From an uncultured Fretibacterium sp. (GTDB lineage: Bacteria > Synergistota > Synergistia > Synergistales > Aminobacteriaceae), in NCBI GenBank assembly GCA_937892105.1, contig CALAUZ010000057.1, forward strand, positions 1 through 5,501: a stretch of DNA of 5,501 bases, in the 5' to 3' direction. The notes beneath the pieces were generated by a model. That model made no database searches and was not told the DNA's origin. It was given only the letters and a program-made list of their open reading frames with translations. Positions 1 to 5,111 of this stretch are shown here, in pieces. The position numbers were made by a program, and so were the translations under genes. Every line of letters begins with the position of its first letter. The first letter of the stretch is position 1.

Positions 1-13
1 GGGGGGGGGGGGG
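1..13. other. poly-G run at the window/contig edge
   Basis: The window begins with thirteen consecutive G. The following reading frame is open through it (four Gly codons), but glycines there do not fit the GT4 protein that follows. A terminal homopolymer of this kind is more often a sequencing or assembly end artefact than genomic sequence. I see no biological role. Confidence 0.6.
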
Positions 14-360
14 TATCGTCACGTGTTTTGCACTGTAGCATAGACACCGAAGCAAATCATTTCAGTAGTCTCACAAAACATTTCTGCAAACATAAATTTA
101 ATATTAATGAAATCAGCACTATAGGCAGAATGTGCTGGCAGAAAAACAGTCTTTTCATCGTAGATGTAATTGGTAGTTTCACAAAATCAAATCTCAATTT
201 CCGTTTTCTCTGGATAGGCAAGGGAACAGGCGCGCAAATCGTAAAGTATAAAGCTCACTTGATAGGCTTCTTTTGTGTCTCATTGAGGCTCATGCTTCAG
301 GACTTCATGTACGTGTATCCGACGGGGGTATCCCAGAGGCAGATTTTGTGATGGATTTGT
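1..360 (+). pseudogene. GT4 family glycosyltransferase remnant (C-terminal domain, frameshifted, internally deleted)
   Basis: The sequence shows two blocks typical of the C-terminal Rossmann domain of GT4 (GT-B fold) glycosyltransferases, in different frames. Frame 1, open from the window edge to about 258, has SIDTE (compare the usual N-x-IDTEKF), then IGRMCWQKNSLFIVDVI and FRFLWIGKG, which match the family pattern 'vGRl..QKN.lflid' and 'llliGdG'. From about 273 frame 3 resumes with LIEAHASGLHV, VSD and IPEADF, matching the 'EAQasGLP...SD.IP.EAD' donor-sugar loop with its catalytic-type Glu. The roughly 40-45 residues normally between these blocks, including the 'PS..EG' motif, are missing, so this is a decayed gene, not a simple sequencing frameshift. 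Family enzymes add a sugar from a nucleotide-sugar donor during capsule, O-antigen or exopolysaccharide synthesis. The 5' part lies outside the window. Frame 1 alone would give a 107-codon ORF from a TTG at 28, ending at 351, but its last 30 residues are out of frame with the family. Confidence 0.6.
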
Positions 361-366
361 GATGGA
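345..366 (+). repeat. 11-bp perfect tandem duplication
   Basis: TTTGTGATGGA occurs twice head to tail (345-355 and 356-366) at the junction between the GT4 remnant and the truncated GT8. Eleven bases shift the frame. Without one copy, frame 3 of the GT4 remnant would stay open to the TAA at 401-403 instead of stopping at the TGA at 360-362. It looks like a replication-slippage duplication in decaying sequence. Confidence 0.7.
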
Positions 367-393
367 GAAGAATGCAGAAAGGATGATGAAAAA

Positions 394-1221
394 TTGCCAG
401 TAAAATTTTACGATGCATCAGGATACTTAGATAGGGTGAAGAGTAGCGGACTTCCTACATTCGTGGGAAATTACGCAGCATATGCCCGTCTTTTTCTGGG
501 TGAGGTCATGCCGGACTTTCAGGGCAAAATCCTCTACCTTGACTCAGACACGCTTGTAACAGGGGACATAAGCGGCTTTTATGACGCAGACATTGAGGGT
601 AAATTATGTCTTGGCATTCAAGATGTTGTCCCAGAAGAATATTGCATGAAGAACGGATTTTCACGAAATTATGTCTACATAAATTCAGGCATAATACTTA
701 TAAACCTTCAGGAATGGCGGAAATGCTTTACGAATGACGGAATACGGGAGCTTTCTGCTGGGCTTGTGCTAGATATGCCTGACCAGGACATAATTAACGC
801 CGCACTTTTCAGAGCAGGTACTGAAAGTTACACAGTTCCGCTTCGCTATAACGTTCTAACGCCATACTTCGAGTGGAACTTTGAGAGCCTGAAGATAGCC
901 TATCCGAAGACAAAGGGAAGGTTTTACAGCAGGAACGAGATTGAGGAAGCTGTAAAGAACCCCGCGATAATCCATATGGTTGATGGAATGAACGGGAGGC
1001 CGTGGCACAAGGGGAACTCTAATCCTCTTTCGGATAAATGGGAGAGCATTCTGAAAGAGACGGAGTTTTACGAGGACTTTAAGCCGATAGAACCGGAACC
1101 AAAGAGCTGGCGAAGGAGATTAAAGCTGTGGATATACAAGACATTTCCGAATGTCGTAACCGCCACAATAATATTGCTTTATGTAAAGCTGAAATATATT
1201 GTGAAGGGTGGGAAAAATTAA
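394..1221 (+). CDS. GT8 family glycosyltransferase, N-terminally truncated (probable pseudogene)
   Basis: This 275-codon frame is clearly a glycosyltransferase family 8 protein (GT-A fold, retaining, like LPS galactosyl/glucosyltransferases). It carries the metal-binding DxD in KILYLDSDTLVTGDI (DSD at residues 50-52), the family block YINSGIILINLQEWR (95-109), PDQDIINAAL (129-138) and the C-terminal metal/substrate motif HMVDGMNGRPW (194-204, compare HxxGxxKPW). The C-terminus is basic and then hydrophobic (about 239-270, WRRRLKLWIYK... VVTATIILLYV), consistent with peripheral membrane association. Missing is the N-terminal strand and nucleotide-binding region (about 75 residues) that every intact GT8 has. 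The frame is open only from 352, and the sequence upstream belongs to a GT4 remnant. The TTG at 394 has AAGGA about 10 nt upstream but is not a family start. The product would probably be inactive. A GT8 N-terminal stub follows immediately. Family assignment is secure; acceptor sugar cannot be told. Confidence 0.85.
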   Translation: MPVKFYDASGYLDRVKSSGLPTFVGNYAAYARLFLGEVMPDFQGKILYLDSDTLVTGDISGFYDADIEGKLCLGIQDVVPEEYCMKNGFSRNYVYINSGIILINLQEWRKCFTNDGIRELSAGLVLDMPDQDIINAALFRAGTESYTVPLRYNVLTPYFEWNFESLKIAYPKTKGRFYSRNEIEEAVKNPAIIHMVDGMNGRPWHKGNSNPLSDKWESILKETEFYEDFKPIEPEPKSWRRRLKLWIYKTFPNVVTATIILLYVKLKYIVKGGKN

Positions 1222-1430
1222 TGAATGATGAAACAGGGCGTGAAACCATGAACGTGTGTTATGCCGCTGACCATAAATATGCTCCAATGATGGCAGTATC
1301 AATAGCATCGCTCTACAGGAATAATCCTGGCAGGAAGATAAGCGTTCACATTCTTGACTGTGGGCTGACCGAGCATGACAAAGGGCGTATAGAACATTTA
1401 ATCAGCAAGTTAGAATCGGGAAAGGAATAA
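1221..1430 (+). pseudogene. N-terminal stub of a second GT8 glycosyltransferase
   Basis: The ATG at 1221 overlaps the stop of the preceding GT8 frame by one base (TAATG), suggesting translational coupling; GGGTGGG lies just upstream. An in-frame ATG at 1248 gives the canonical GT8 start MNVCYAADHKYAPMM, followed by AVSIASLYRNN and ISVHILDCGL, the first beta strand and nucleotide-binding region of the family. The frame stops after 69 codons (60 from 1248), only about 7 nt before a terminator hairpin, whereas GT8 proteins are about 300-350 residues and need the DxD and HxxGxxKPW motifs that are absent here. The piece corresponds to the region lacking from the upstream truncated GT8. It could be the remains of a second tandem GT8 gene whose 3' part was deleted. 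Non-functional on its own. Confidence 0.75.
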
Positions 1431-1436
1431 TTGAAA

Positions 1437-1470
1437 TCCCGGTCATAATCACTCAGGCCGGGAATTTTTT
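1437..1470 (+). terminator. rho-independent terminator of the glycosyltransferase cluster
   Basis: An 8-bp stem (1437-1444 with 1456-1463; core CCCGG/CCGGG, one G-U pair) with an 11-nt loop is followed by six T (1465-1470) on the + strand. It sits directly after the GT8 stub and between convergent genes. On the - strand the stem is followed only by a weak T stretch, so it may act poorly as a terminator for the permease gene. Confidence 0.7.
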
Positions 1471-2377
1471 ACACTAACAGGTCAACAATAAGACCGTTAA
1501 TCAGGGAATACAGAATAACGAAAGCAATATATCCAGCAAATTTCCCTGCACCAAGAACGATTTTAAGCGCACCGAGATTGGTGATTTTTGTTGCCGGCCC
1601 GGTAATCATGAACGCCGAAGCTGATGCCATACTCATACCGTCAGCAAGCCACACCTGAAGCAGTGGTATTGTTCCGCCGCCACAGGCATACAGCGGAACA
1701 CCGACAGTTGCGGCCATGAGTACGCCGAACCCGTTTTTCCGCCCGAACAGCCTCGCGAAACTCTCTGCCGGAACATATCGCATGAACATAGCCGTAAGGA
1801 ATATTCCCAAAAGGAAATATATTCCTGTTGCCTTAACGTTCCTTATGAAATTCTTGATGTATCGCATGATTATATTTGGGTCTGTGTCATGGTTTGCAAT
1901 CTCATAGAAGCCCGAAAAACTGAAGAAAATATTTCCAGTAACCTTGACGTAGAGATTAACCGCAAGACCTGCAAATATTCCGCAGAAAAAGCACGATAAT
2001 ATTCTCACGGTTAAAGCTGTAGTGCCTAATGCAGAGCTGTAAATGATGAGCTGTGGATTGAGGAGAACTGAAGCCATCATGAACGCTGCAAGCCAGTCCT
2101 CACGCATTCCCTTTTGACTGAATGATGCTGCAATGGGAATAGTCCCGTACATGCACAATGGTGAAGCGATACCCAGAATGCACGCCGGAACAATCCCGAA
2201 AATACTGATACGTTTTTCGCTCATTGAGGCAAAGAGGCCGTGTATCCTGTTCTTACCGAAAACCGAGACGAACGAGCCTATTGCCATTCCTAAGAGCCAA
2301 TACGCATATATCTGTTCAAGCTGAAGTGTGAAATAGTACCAGAGATATATGCACTCTCTGCGTAATATGCTAGTCAA
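1469..2377 (-). CDS. DUF318/ArsP-YraQ family permease (PF03773 type)
   Basis: A 302-residue, very hydrophobic inner-membrane protein with about eight predicted membrane segments. It shows the two-fold internal repeat of the DUF318 permeases. Repeat 1 has ASPLCMYGTIPIAASF near residues 71-86, followed by LLNPQLI (105-111). Repeat 2 has VPLYACGGGTIPLL near 227-240, followed by FMITGPATKITN (256-267). Each carries a Cys-containing P-x-C/Y-x-GTIP re-entrant-like segment (Cys75 and Cys232). A cytoplasmic linker around 155-180 separates the halves. Characterised relatives include ArsP, which exports trivalent organoarsenicals, but most members have no known substrate, so none is assigned. The only usable start is TTG at 2377, eight bases inside the end of the upstream DUF362 gene, with a stop in frame just before it and no clear Shine-Dalgarno. 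Translation therefore probably depends on coupling to DUF362. Confidence 0.8.
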   Translation of the reverse strand: MTSILRRECIYLWYYFTLQLEQIYAYWLLGMAIGSFVSVFGKNRIHGLFASMSEKRISIFGIVPACILGIASPLCMYGTIPIAASFSQKGMREDWLAAFMMASVLLNPQLIIYSSALGTTALTVRILSCFFCGIFAGLAVNLYVKVTGNIFFSFSGFYEIANHDTDPNIIMRYIKNFIRNVKATGIYFLLGIFLTAMFMRYVPAESFARLFGRKNGFGVLMAATVGVPLYACGGGTIPLLQVWLADGMSMASASAFMITGPATKITNLGALKIVLGAGKFAGYIAFVILYSLINGLIVDLLV

Positions 2378-3305
2378 TGCTGATTAAGTCGTATGTCCTT
2401 GAGCCAAGTCCTATTTCAGCCGCGTGTTCAACTGTGTGTATTCCGTGTCTGGATTCCATGCGCTTGATAAGTGATTTACCATCGGGAGCTTTGTAGACCA
2501 AATCCACGCAAGCCTGATCGAGAGCTACAGGGTCAAGCGAACCGAGTATGCCTATGTCATGCATGTCGGGTGCAGCAGGGTTGCCATCGCAATCGCAGTC
2601 AACGCTGAGGTGGTTCATGACGCTGATATACATTATGCGTTTTCCGTTGTCGAGACTGTCGGAAACTGCCTTTGCCGCTTCAGCCATTGACTCCAGGAAA
2701 TCGTCCTGCTTGTCGTACCATATACTGCCGGAATCCTTAGTGCCAGCCGTATGGATTATAACTTTTCCGCGTGATGAGGCTATTCCGATTGAGATGTTCT
2801 TCAACGCTCCGCCAAAGCCTCCCATAGCATGACCCTTAAAGTGTGTAAGTACCAGGACAAAATCGTAATTCTTGAAGTGTGAGCCGACAACATCTTCTTT
2901 GAGGTGTTTTCCTCCTGTTACGGGCAGAGAGATTTCGCCATCTTCGTCCATGATGTCAACATTTGCGATTTTCGTGAACCCATGATCCTCGATTACCTGC
3001 CTGTGAAGTGCCGTACTAGCCCTTGAGCCGCCGTATGCGGTGTTACACTCGACTATTGTACCGTTGACGTGCTTTACAAGTTCGCCGATGATTGAAGGAG
3101 AAAGGTAATGAGTGTTGCCGGCCTCGCCTGTACTGAGCTTCACTGCGACTTTTCCTGACGCTTCACGGCCTAACTTGTTGTAGATTGCCATCATGCCTGC
3201 GGGTGATATATCTTTCGTGAAGAATACTTCTGACGCTGCGAATGATGCTCCTGCGAATGCTAGAATGCACAATAGAGCGGTGAGTAATGCTGTAATGTGT
3301 TTCAT
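2370..3305 (-). CDS. exported DUF362 domain protein, without ferredoxin domain
   Basis: A 311-residue protein with an N-terminal Sec signal peptide (Lys3, hydrophobic 4-19, AxA-type site GASFA near residue 23). The DUF362 fold is shown by THFKGH (154-159) running into GGFGGALKN (162-170) and IGIASSRGK (173-181), then the CDCDGN motif (237-242) and DIGILGSLDPVALDQA (250-265), all hallmark blocks. Many DUF362 proteins carry two 4Fe-4S clusters in an inserted ferredoxin domain; here the segment after SSRGK holds no CxxCxxC series, so no clusters are expected. CDC and the conserved His pair could bind metal, which is inference. Biochemical function of the family is largely unknown. The ATG start has AGGAGG ten bases upstream (3316-3321). 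The gene overlaps the following permease gene by eight bases, so the two probably act together at the cell envelope. Confidence 0.85.
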   Translation of the reverse strand: MKHITALLTALLCILAFAGASFAASEVFFTKDISPAGMMAIYNKLGREASGKVAVKLSTGEAGNTHYLSPSIIGELVKHVNGTIVECNTAYGGSRASTALHRQVIEDHGFTKIANVDIMDEDGEISLPVTGGKHLKEDVVGSHFKNYDFVLVLTHFKGHAMGGFGGALKNISIGIASSRGKVIIHTAGTKDSGSIWYDKQDDFLESMAEAAKAVSDSLDNGKRIMYISVMNHLSVDCDCDGNPAAPDMHDIGILGSLDPVALDQACVDLVYKAPDGKSLIKRMESRHGIHTVEHAAEIGLGSRTYDLISID

Positions 3306-3344
3306 TGGGTGATTGCCTCCTGTATTTTGGGATAATGAGGCAAA

Positions 3345-3373
3345 AATAAACGGTGAAGCTGGGTTTAATGCAA
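3345..3373 (-). promoter_or_regulatory. possible promoter for DUF362-permease genes
   Basis: In the 84-bp gap between the acetyltransferase stop and the DUF362 start, the - strand has TTGCAT (3368-3373) and TTTATT (3345-3350) separated by exactly 17 bp, upstream of the AGGAGG ribosome binding site. Matches to the sigma-70 consensus are only partial (3/6 and 4/6), so this is a candidate only. Confidence 0.3.
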
Positions 3374-3389
3374 GCGTGGAAATTGCGGA

Positions 3390-3992
3390 CTAAATCATTC
3401 TGTAAAACTGTATGAGTTCCTCTCTGGGGGATTTGGGGTCGCTGATGAGGTGAAAGCCGTTCTGTGTGTAAAAGTTTATGAGGCTGTCGTTGTTCTCTGC
3501 ATCAAGGAACGCTATCATGCCGCCGGCCATGTCCTGCAAATCGTACACAATATCGAGTGCAATATCCATAAGTTCAACACCCGTAATCCTTTCGTTCGCA
3601 CCGTTAGTGTAATTTTTGCCGAGCTGTGCAATGAGATACCCTGTTGCTGAATAAGTCTGTGTACTCTCGTCAAACCTAGCAACACGTTCAATTTTCCGTC
3701 TCCATGTGTTACTGGGTATGTCTTGTACTCCAACTACAAATGGTTTTATCGACAGCGCAAAATATCCTACTAGCATATGAGGTTTTTCTCTGGTAAAAAC
3801 AAGATATGTTACAGACTGATGTTTCTTCGTAAATTCTATCGCATTGTGCTTCAGAAAATGTTCAATGTCAGGATTTGGAAAACACGAAAACGAGGAGATA
3901 AAGTAATGCAACATATCTCTCTCGTCTTCATCAGGGCTGTAAATATAATTGCTGATGTTCGTGTGTTCGCAGCGTTCCTCAAGTGTTAGCAT
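3390..3992 (-). CDS. GNAT family N-acetyltransferase, possible toxin of a TA-like pair
   Basis: A 200-residue soluble protein. The GNAT fold is indicated by the strand MLVGYFALSIKPF (73-85), a loop in the acetyl-CoA pyrophosphate-binding place, YLIAQLGKNYTNG (119-131; an atypical form of Q/R-x-x-G-x-G/A), and the C-terminal block AFLDAENNDSLINFYTQNGF (161-180), the usual 'leE..N..a..fYek.GF' motif. The acetyl acceptor is unknown. Known GNAT toxins (TacT/AtaT type) acetylate aminoacyl-tRNA and are encoded after a small antitoxin gene; here the ATG at 3992 overlaps by seven bases the stop of an 80-codon gene in the same direction (GAAATATGCTAA), and an AGGA lies about ten bases upstream. The layout supports a toxin-like role, but no toxin subfamily is recognised from sequence alone. 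The upstream gene is broken by an insertion sequence, so coupling and any antitoxin function are probably lost; expression would need read-through from the element or an unseen promoter. Confidence 0.7.
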   Translation of the reverse strand: MLTLEERCEHTNISNYIYSPDEDERDMLHYFISSFSCFPNPDIEHFLKHNAIEFTKKHQSVTYLVFTREKPHMLVGYFALSIKPFVVGVQDIPSNTWRRKIERVARFDESTQTYSATGYLIAQLGKNYTNGANERITGVELMDIALDIVYDLQDMAGGMIAFLDAENNDSLINFYTQNGFHLISDPKSPREELIQFYRMI

Positions 3993-4102
3993 ATTTCAGC
4001 TTTCCTTTCTTCATCTCTCTGCTTTTGATATTCTACAGCTTCTCTCAGTATTCTCCATGCTTCCTCAGGATCAGTTACCTCCCTTGAAATTCTTGGAGGA
4101 AT
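3986..4102 (-). pseudogene. 3' fragment of IS-interrupted small gene (antitoxin-like)
   Basis: This is the distal part of an 80-codon gene cut by the IS1-family element. It encodes IPPRISREVTDPEEAW followed by a charged helix ILREAVEYQKQRDEERKAEIC and stops at 3986-3988, seven bases inside the acetyltransferase start. The first ten residues here are encoded in the 31-bp repeat and also occur at the end of the 5' fragment. Reading back from here meets a TGA inside the IS end, and there is no in-frame ATG or GTG, so the piece is unlikely to be translated. The helical, charged C-terminus fits a toxin-binding tail, which is inference. Confidence 0.7.
4072..4102. repeat. 31-bp direct repeat, left copy (target-site duplication)
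   Basis: The 31 bases ending exactly at the left end of the IS1-family element are identical to those starting exactly at its right end. The repeat encodes part of IPPRISREVT of the interrupted gene in both copies. Position and perfect identity make it the duplicated target, although IS1 elements usually duplicate only 8-9 bp. Confidence 0.85.
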
Positions 4103-4125
4103 GATGGTGGCTCAAAATGATTTTT
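4103..4125 (+). repeat. left terminal inverted repeat of the IS
   Basis: Starts GATGGTGGCTC and contains the 19-bp core GTGGCTCAAAATGATTTTT (4107-4125), matched perfectly by the other end. The insB stop codon (4124-4126) overlaps it, as is usual in compact IS elements. Confidence 0.85.
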
Positions 4126-4591
4126 AAGTAAAAAATTCTCTGTTTATGAAAGTGCCAATAACATCTTGGTGAATTTCCTTATCTTTAGAAAAACATATTG
4201 TTTTACGTCCAAGTCTTTTAATGCGAGTTCTTAACGTCAAATGATGCCTTTCGATATGCTGCGTGTTTATTTTACCAATAAAATGTACTTCTGGAGGAAT
4301 TATTCTGCTATAGGCAAAATTATTATCTGTATATACTGCGCCTATGTTGAATTTTTCCAATAGGGCTATAAGTTCATAGAGCATATCGTCAGTTCGAGCC
4401 CCGAATGTAAATGCTAAAGGTGTACCTGTATCATGATCTACCGCCCACCACAGCCAGGATTGATGTTTTTTGTCATGATAATAACTCCACATTTCGTCCA
4501 TTTCGACAGCAAGAGCGTCAGAGGAGAAAGCATTACGTATTTCTATATTTATTGGTTGATTTTCAGATTTTTTTTTCGAGATATGCAACAT
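4124..4591 (-). CDS. insB: IS1-family transposase catalytic part (InsB-like)
   Basis: The 155-codon frame resembles IS1 InsB and provides the DDE catalytic domain: AVEMDEMWSYY (Asp32), GAVYTDNNFAY (Asp89) and QHIERHHLTLR (Glu114), followed by RIKRLGRKTICFSKDKEIHQDVIG, which matches the IS1 '[23 protein letters not shown]' C-terminus. The ATG at 4591 is only the formal start and has no clear ribosome site; the real transposase is expected to be an InsA-InsB fusion made at the A-run at 4568-4576. The frame is +1 to insA. All three catalytic residues are present, so the protein could be active if the frames are joined. Confidence 0.88.
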   Translation of the reverse strand: MLHISKKKSENQPINIEIRNAFSSDALAVEMDEMWSYYHDKKHQSWLWWAVDHDTGTPLAFTFGARTDDMLYELIALLEKFNIGAVYTDNNFAYSRIIPPEVHFIGKINTQHIERHHLTLRTRIKRLGRKTICFSKDKEIHQDVIGTFINREFFT

Positions 4592-4871
4592 TTACTGGCT
4601 GAACAGAATTTTTCAATTTCCTCAATGTTGATGTTACTGTTCCTCTTGATATTTTTAATGTCCGTGCTGTATCACGAGTTCCGGAAGCATTCATTGCCAT
4701 CTCTACGATTCTGTCTTTAGTTCCAGGTTCACAGGCTTTATATGTATATTCAAGTTGAAATGTTTTATTGCAGGATTTACAGCGATATCGCTGATGTCCA
4801 TTAGCACGTTTTCCGAACTTTATCACTTCGGTACTTCCACAATCAATACATTTCACTTTCACATATGCCAC
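4563..4871 (-). CDS. insA: IS1-family InsA-like DNA-binding protein
   Basis: The start chosen is GTG at 4871, which has AGGAG eight bases upstream and gives VAYVKVKCIDCG, aligning with MASVSISCPSC of IS1 InsA; a GTG at 4880 overlaps the ribosome site and is less likely. The 102-residue product has a C-x2-C...C-x2-C zinc finger (Cys8, Cys11, Cys31, Cys34) with the family signature GHQRYRCKSCNKTFQL (25-40), and a helix-turn-helix over about residues 58-88 (GTRDTARTLKISRGTVTSTL). In IS1, InsA binds the inverted repeats and represses the element's promoter, while the InsA-InsB' fusion is the transposase. The frame ends just after a run of nine A. Confidence 0.88.
   Translation of the reverse strand: MAYVKVKCIDCGSTEVIKFGKRANGHQRYRCKSCNKTFQLEYTYKACEPGTKDRIVEMAMNASGTRDTARTLKISRGTVTSTLRKLKNSVQPVNVAYLEKKI
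4568..4576 (-). promoter_or_regulatory. A9 slippery run at the insA/insB junction
   Basis: On the coding strand nine A lie between the overlapping frames (insA reads GAA AAA AAA ATC TGA). insB is in the +1 frame. Loss of one A (or gain of two) in the transcript or DNA joins insA to insB directly; a -1 slip leads instead to a TAA 13 codons downstream. RNA polymerase slippage on A9 or a one-base expansion of an ancestral A8 both explain it. Confidence 0.6.
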
Positions 4872-4912
4872 ACTAATCACTCCTAAACTTTTTGTGGAAG
4901 TATTTTAACTTA

Positions 4913-4935
4913 AAAAATCATTTTGAGCCACTACC
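4913..4935 (-). repeat. right terminal inverted repeat of the IS
   Basis: Read on the - strand it starts GGTAGTGGCTC and contains the same 19-bp core (4913-4931) as the left end; the outer four bases differ at two positions. Its TAG (4931-4933) supplies the stop of the 5' gene fragment. Confidence 0.85.
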
Positions 4936-5092
4936 CAGTTACCTCCCTTGAAATTCTTGGAGGAATAGGTTGCGGCTCTTCGTCCAACATTTTGACGAAA
5001 TTCTCCACCTCTACAGGCCCTTTAATCGTGAAAGTCTTGAACAGGCTCGATGTCGCCATAACATATCGCACTTCCTCTCTTGTAAATTTCAT
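4931..5092 (-). pseudogene. 5' fragment of IS-interrupted small gene (antitoxin-like)
   Basis: The frame from ATG at 5092 encodes MKFTREEVRYVMATSSL, FKTFTIKGPVEVENFVKML and DEEPQPIPPRISREVT, then reads into the IS end and stops at a TAG formed by the IS after 53 codons. Joined to the 3' fragment with one 31-bp repeat copy removed, it gives an uninterrupted 80-residue product ending ERKAEIC. I do not recognise a named domain. Small size, a compact N-terminal half, a charged helical tail and the overlap with a GNAT gene fit an antitoxin or partner protein. There is no Shine-Dalgarno before this ATG; an alternative start at the ATG of MATSSL (5059) has GAGAGGAA about 12 bases upstream. The IS stop removes the last 28 residues, so the partner-binding tail is probably lost. 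Confidence 0.7.
4936..4966. repeat. 31-bp direct repeat, right copy (target-site duplication)
   Basis: Identical over all 31 bases to 4072-4102 and directly adjoining the right end of the IS. The next base on either side no longer matches. It is the original coding sequence of the interrupted gene at this place. Confidence 0.85.
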
Positions 5093-5094
5093 GG

Positions 5095-5105
5095 ATTATA
5101 TTATA
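5095..5105 (-). promoter_or_regulatory. possible -10 region for the small gene
   Basis: The - strand has two overlapping TATAAT hexamers (5100-5105 and 5095-5100). The first ends seven bases before the ATG at 5092, a spacing that would start transcription at or next to the start codon (leaderless mRNA), or serve the downstream start at 5059 with a short leader. No convincing -35 hexamer was found, so the call is weak. Confidence 0.3.
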
Positions 5106-5111
5106 AGGGAA

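Larger units (their letters stand above)
4103..4935 (-). mobile_element. IS1-family insertion sequence, 833 bp
   Basis: A complete element by structure: two ORFs homologous to InsA and InsB in the order and orientation of IS1, imperfect terminal inverted repeats sharing a 19-bp perfect core, and flanking 31-bp direct repeats abutting both ends. Size is close to the 768 bp of IS1. Base composition is visibly more AT-rich than its neighbours, consistent with recent arrival. It lies on the - strand, co-oriented with the gene it interrupts. The perfect flanking repeats and lack of internal stops outside the insA/insB junction suggest a recent, possibly still mobile, copy. Not assigned to a named element. 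Confidence 0.9.

Noticed and set aside
1420..1488. A frameshift at the end of the GT8 stub would allow reading on through GIIEIPVIITQAG to a TAA.
   Set aside because: This extension is the terminator hairpin and its T-run, ends after about 17 residues, and does not resemble the next GT8 segment. The stub is a deletion, not a one-base frameshift.
1716..2832. Open frames on the + strand within the permease and DUF362 genes (for example 1716-1907, 2133-2324, 2548-2832).
   Set aside because: They lie antisense to well-supported genes, have no family features and follow the codon pattern of the opposite strand.
3450..3989. Frames within the acetyltransferase gene on either strand (3450-3650, 3515-3733, 3777-3989).
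   Set aside because: Shadows of the GNAT gene; no ribosome sites or motifs.
4076..4120. Outward promoter made by the left IS end (TTGAGC as -35) driving the acetyltransferase gene.
   Set aside because: At 16-18 bp spacing there is no acceptable -10 hexamer (GAATTT or similar only).
4563..4591. Classical -1 programmed ribosomal frameshift to make InsAB'.
   Set aside because: The -1 frame after the A-run runs into a TAA after about a dozen codons and does not enter insB; insB is in the +1 frame.
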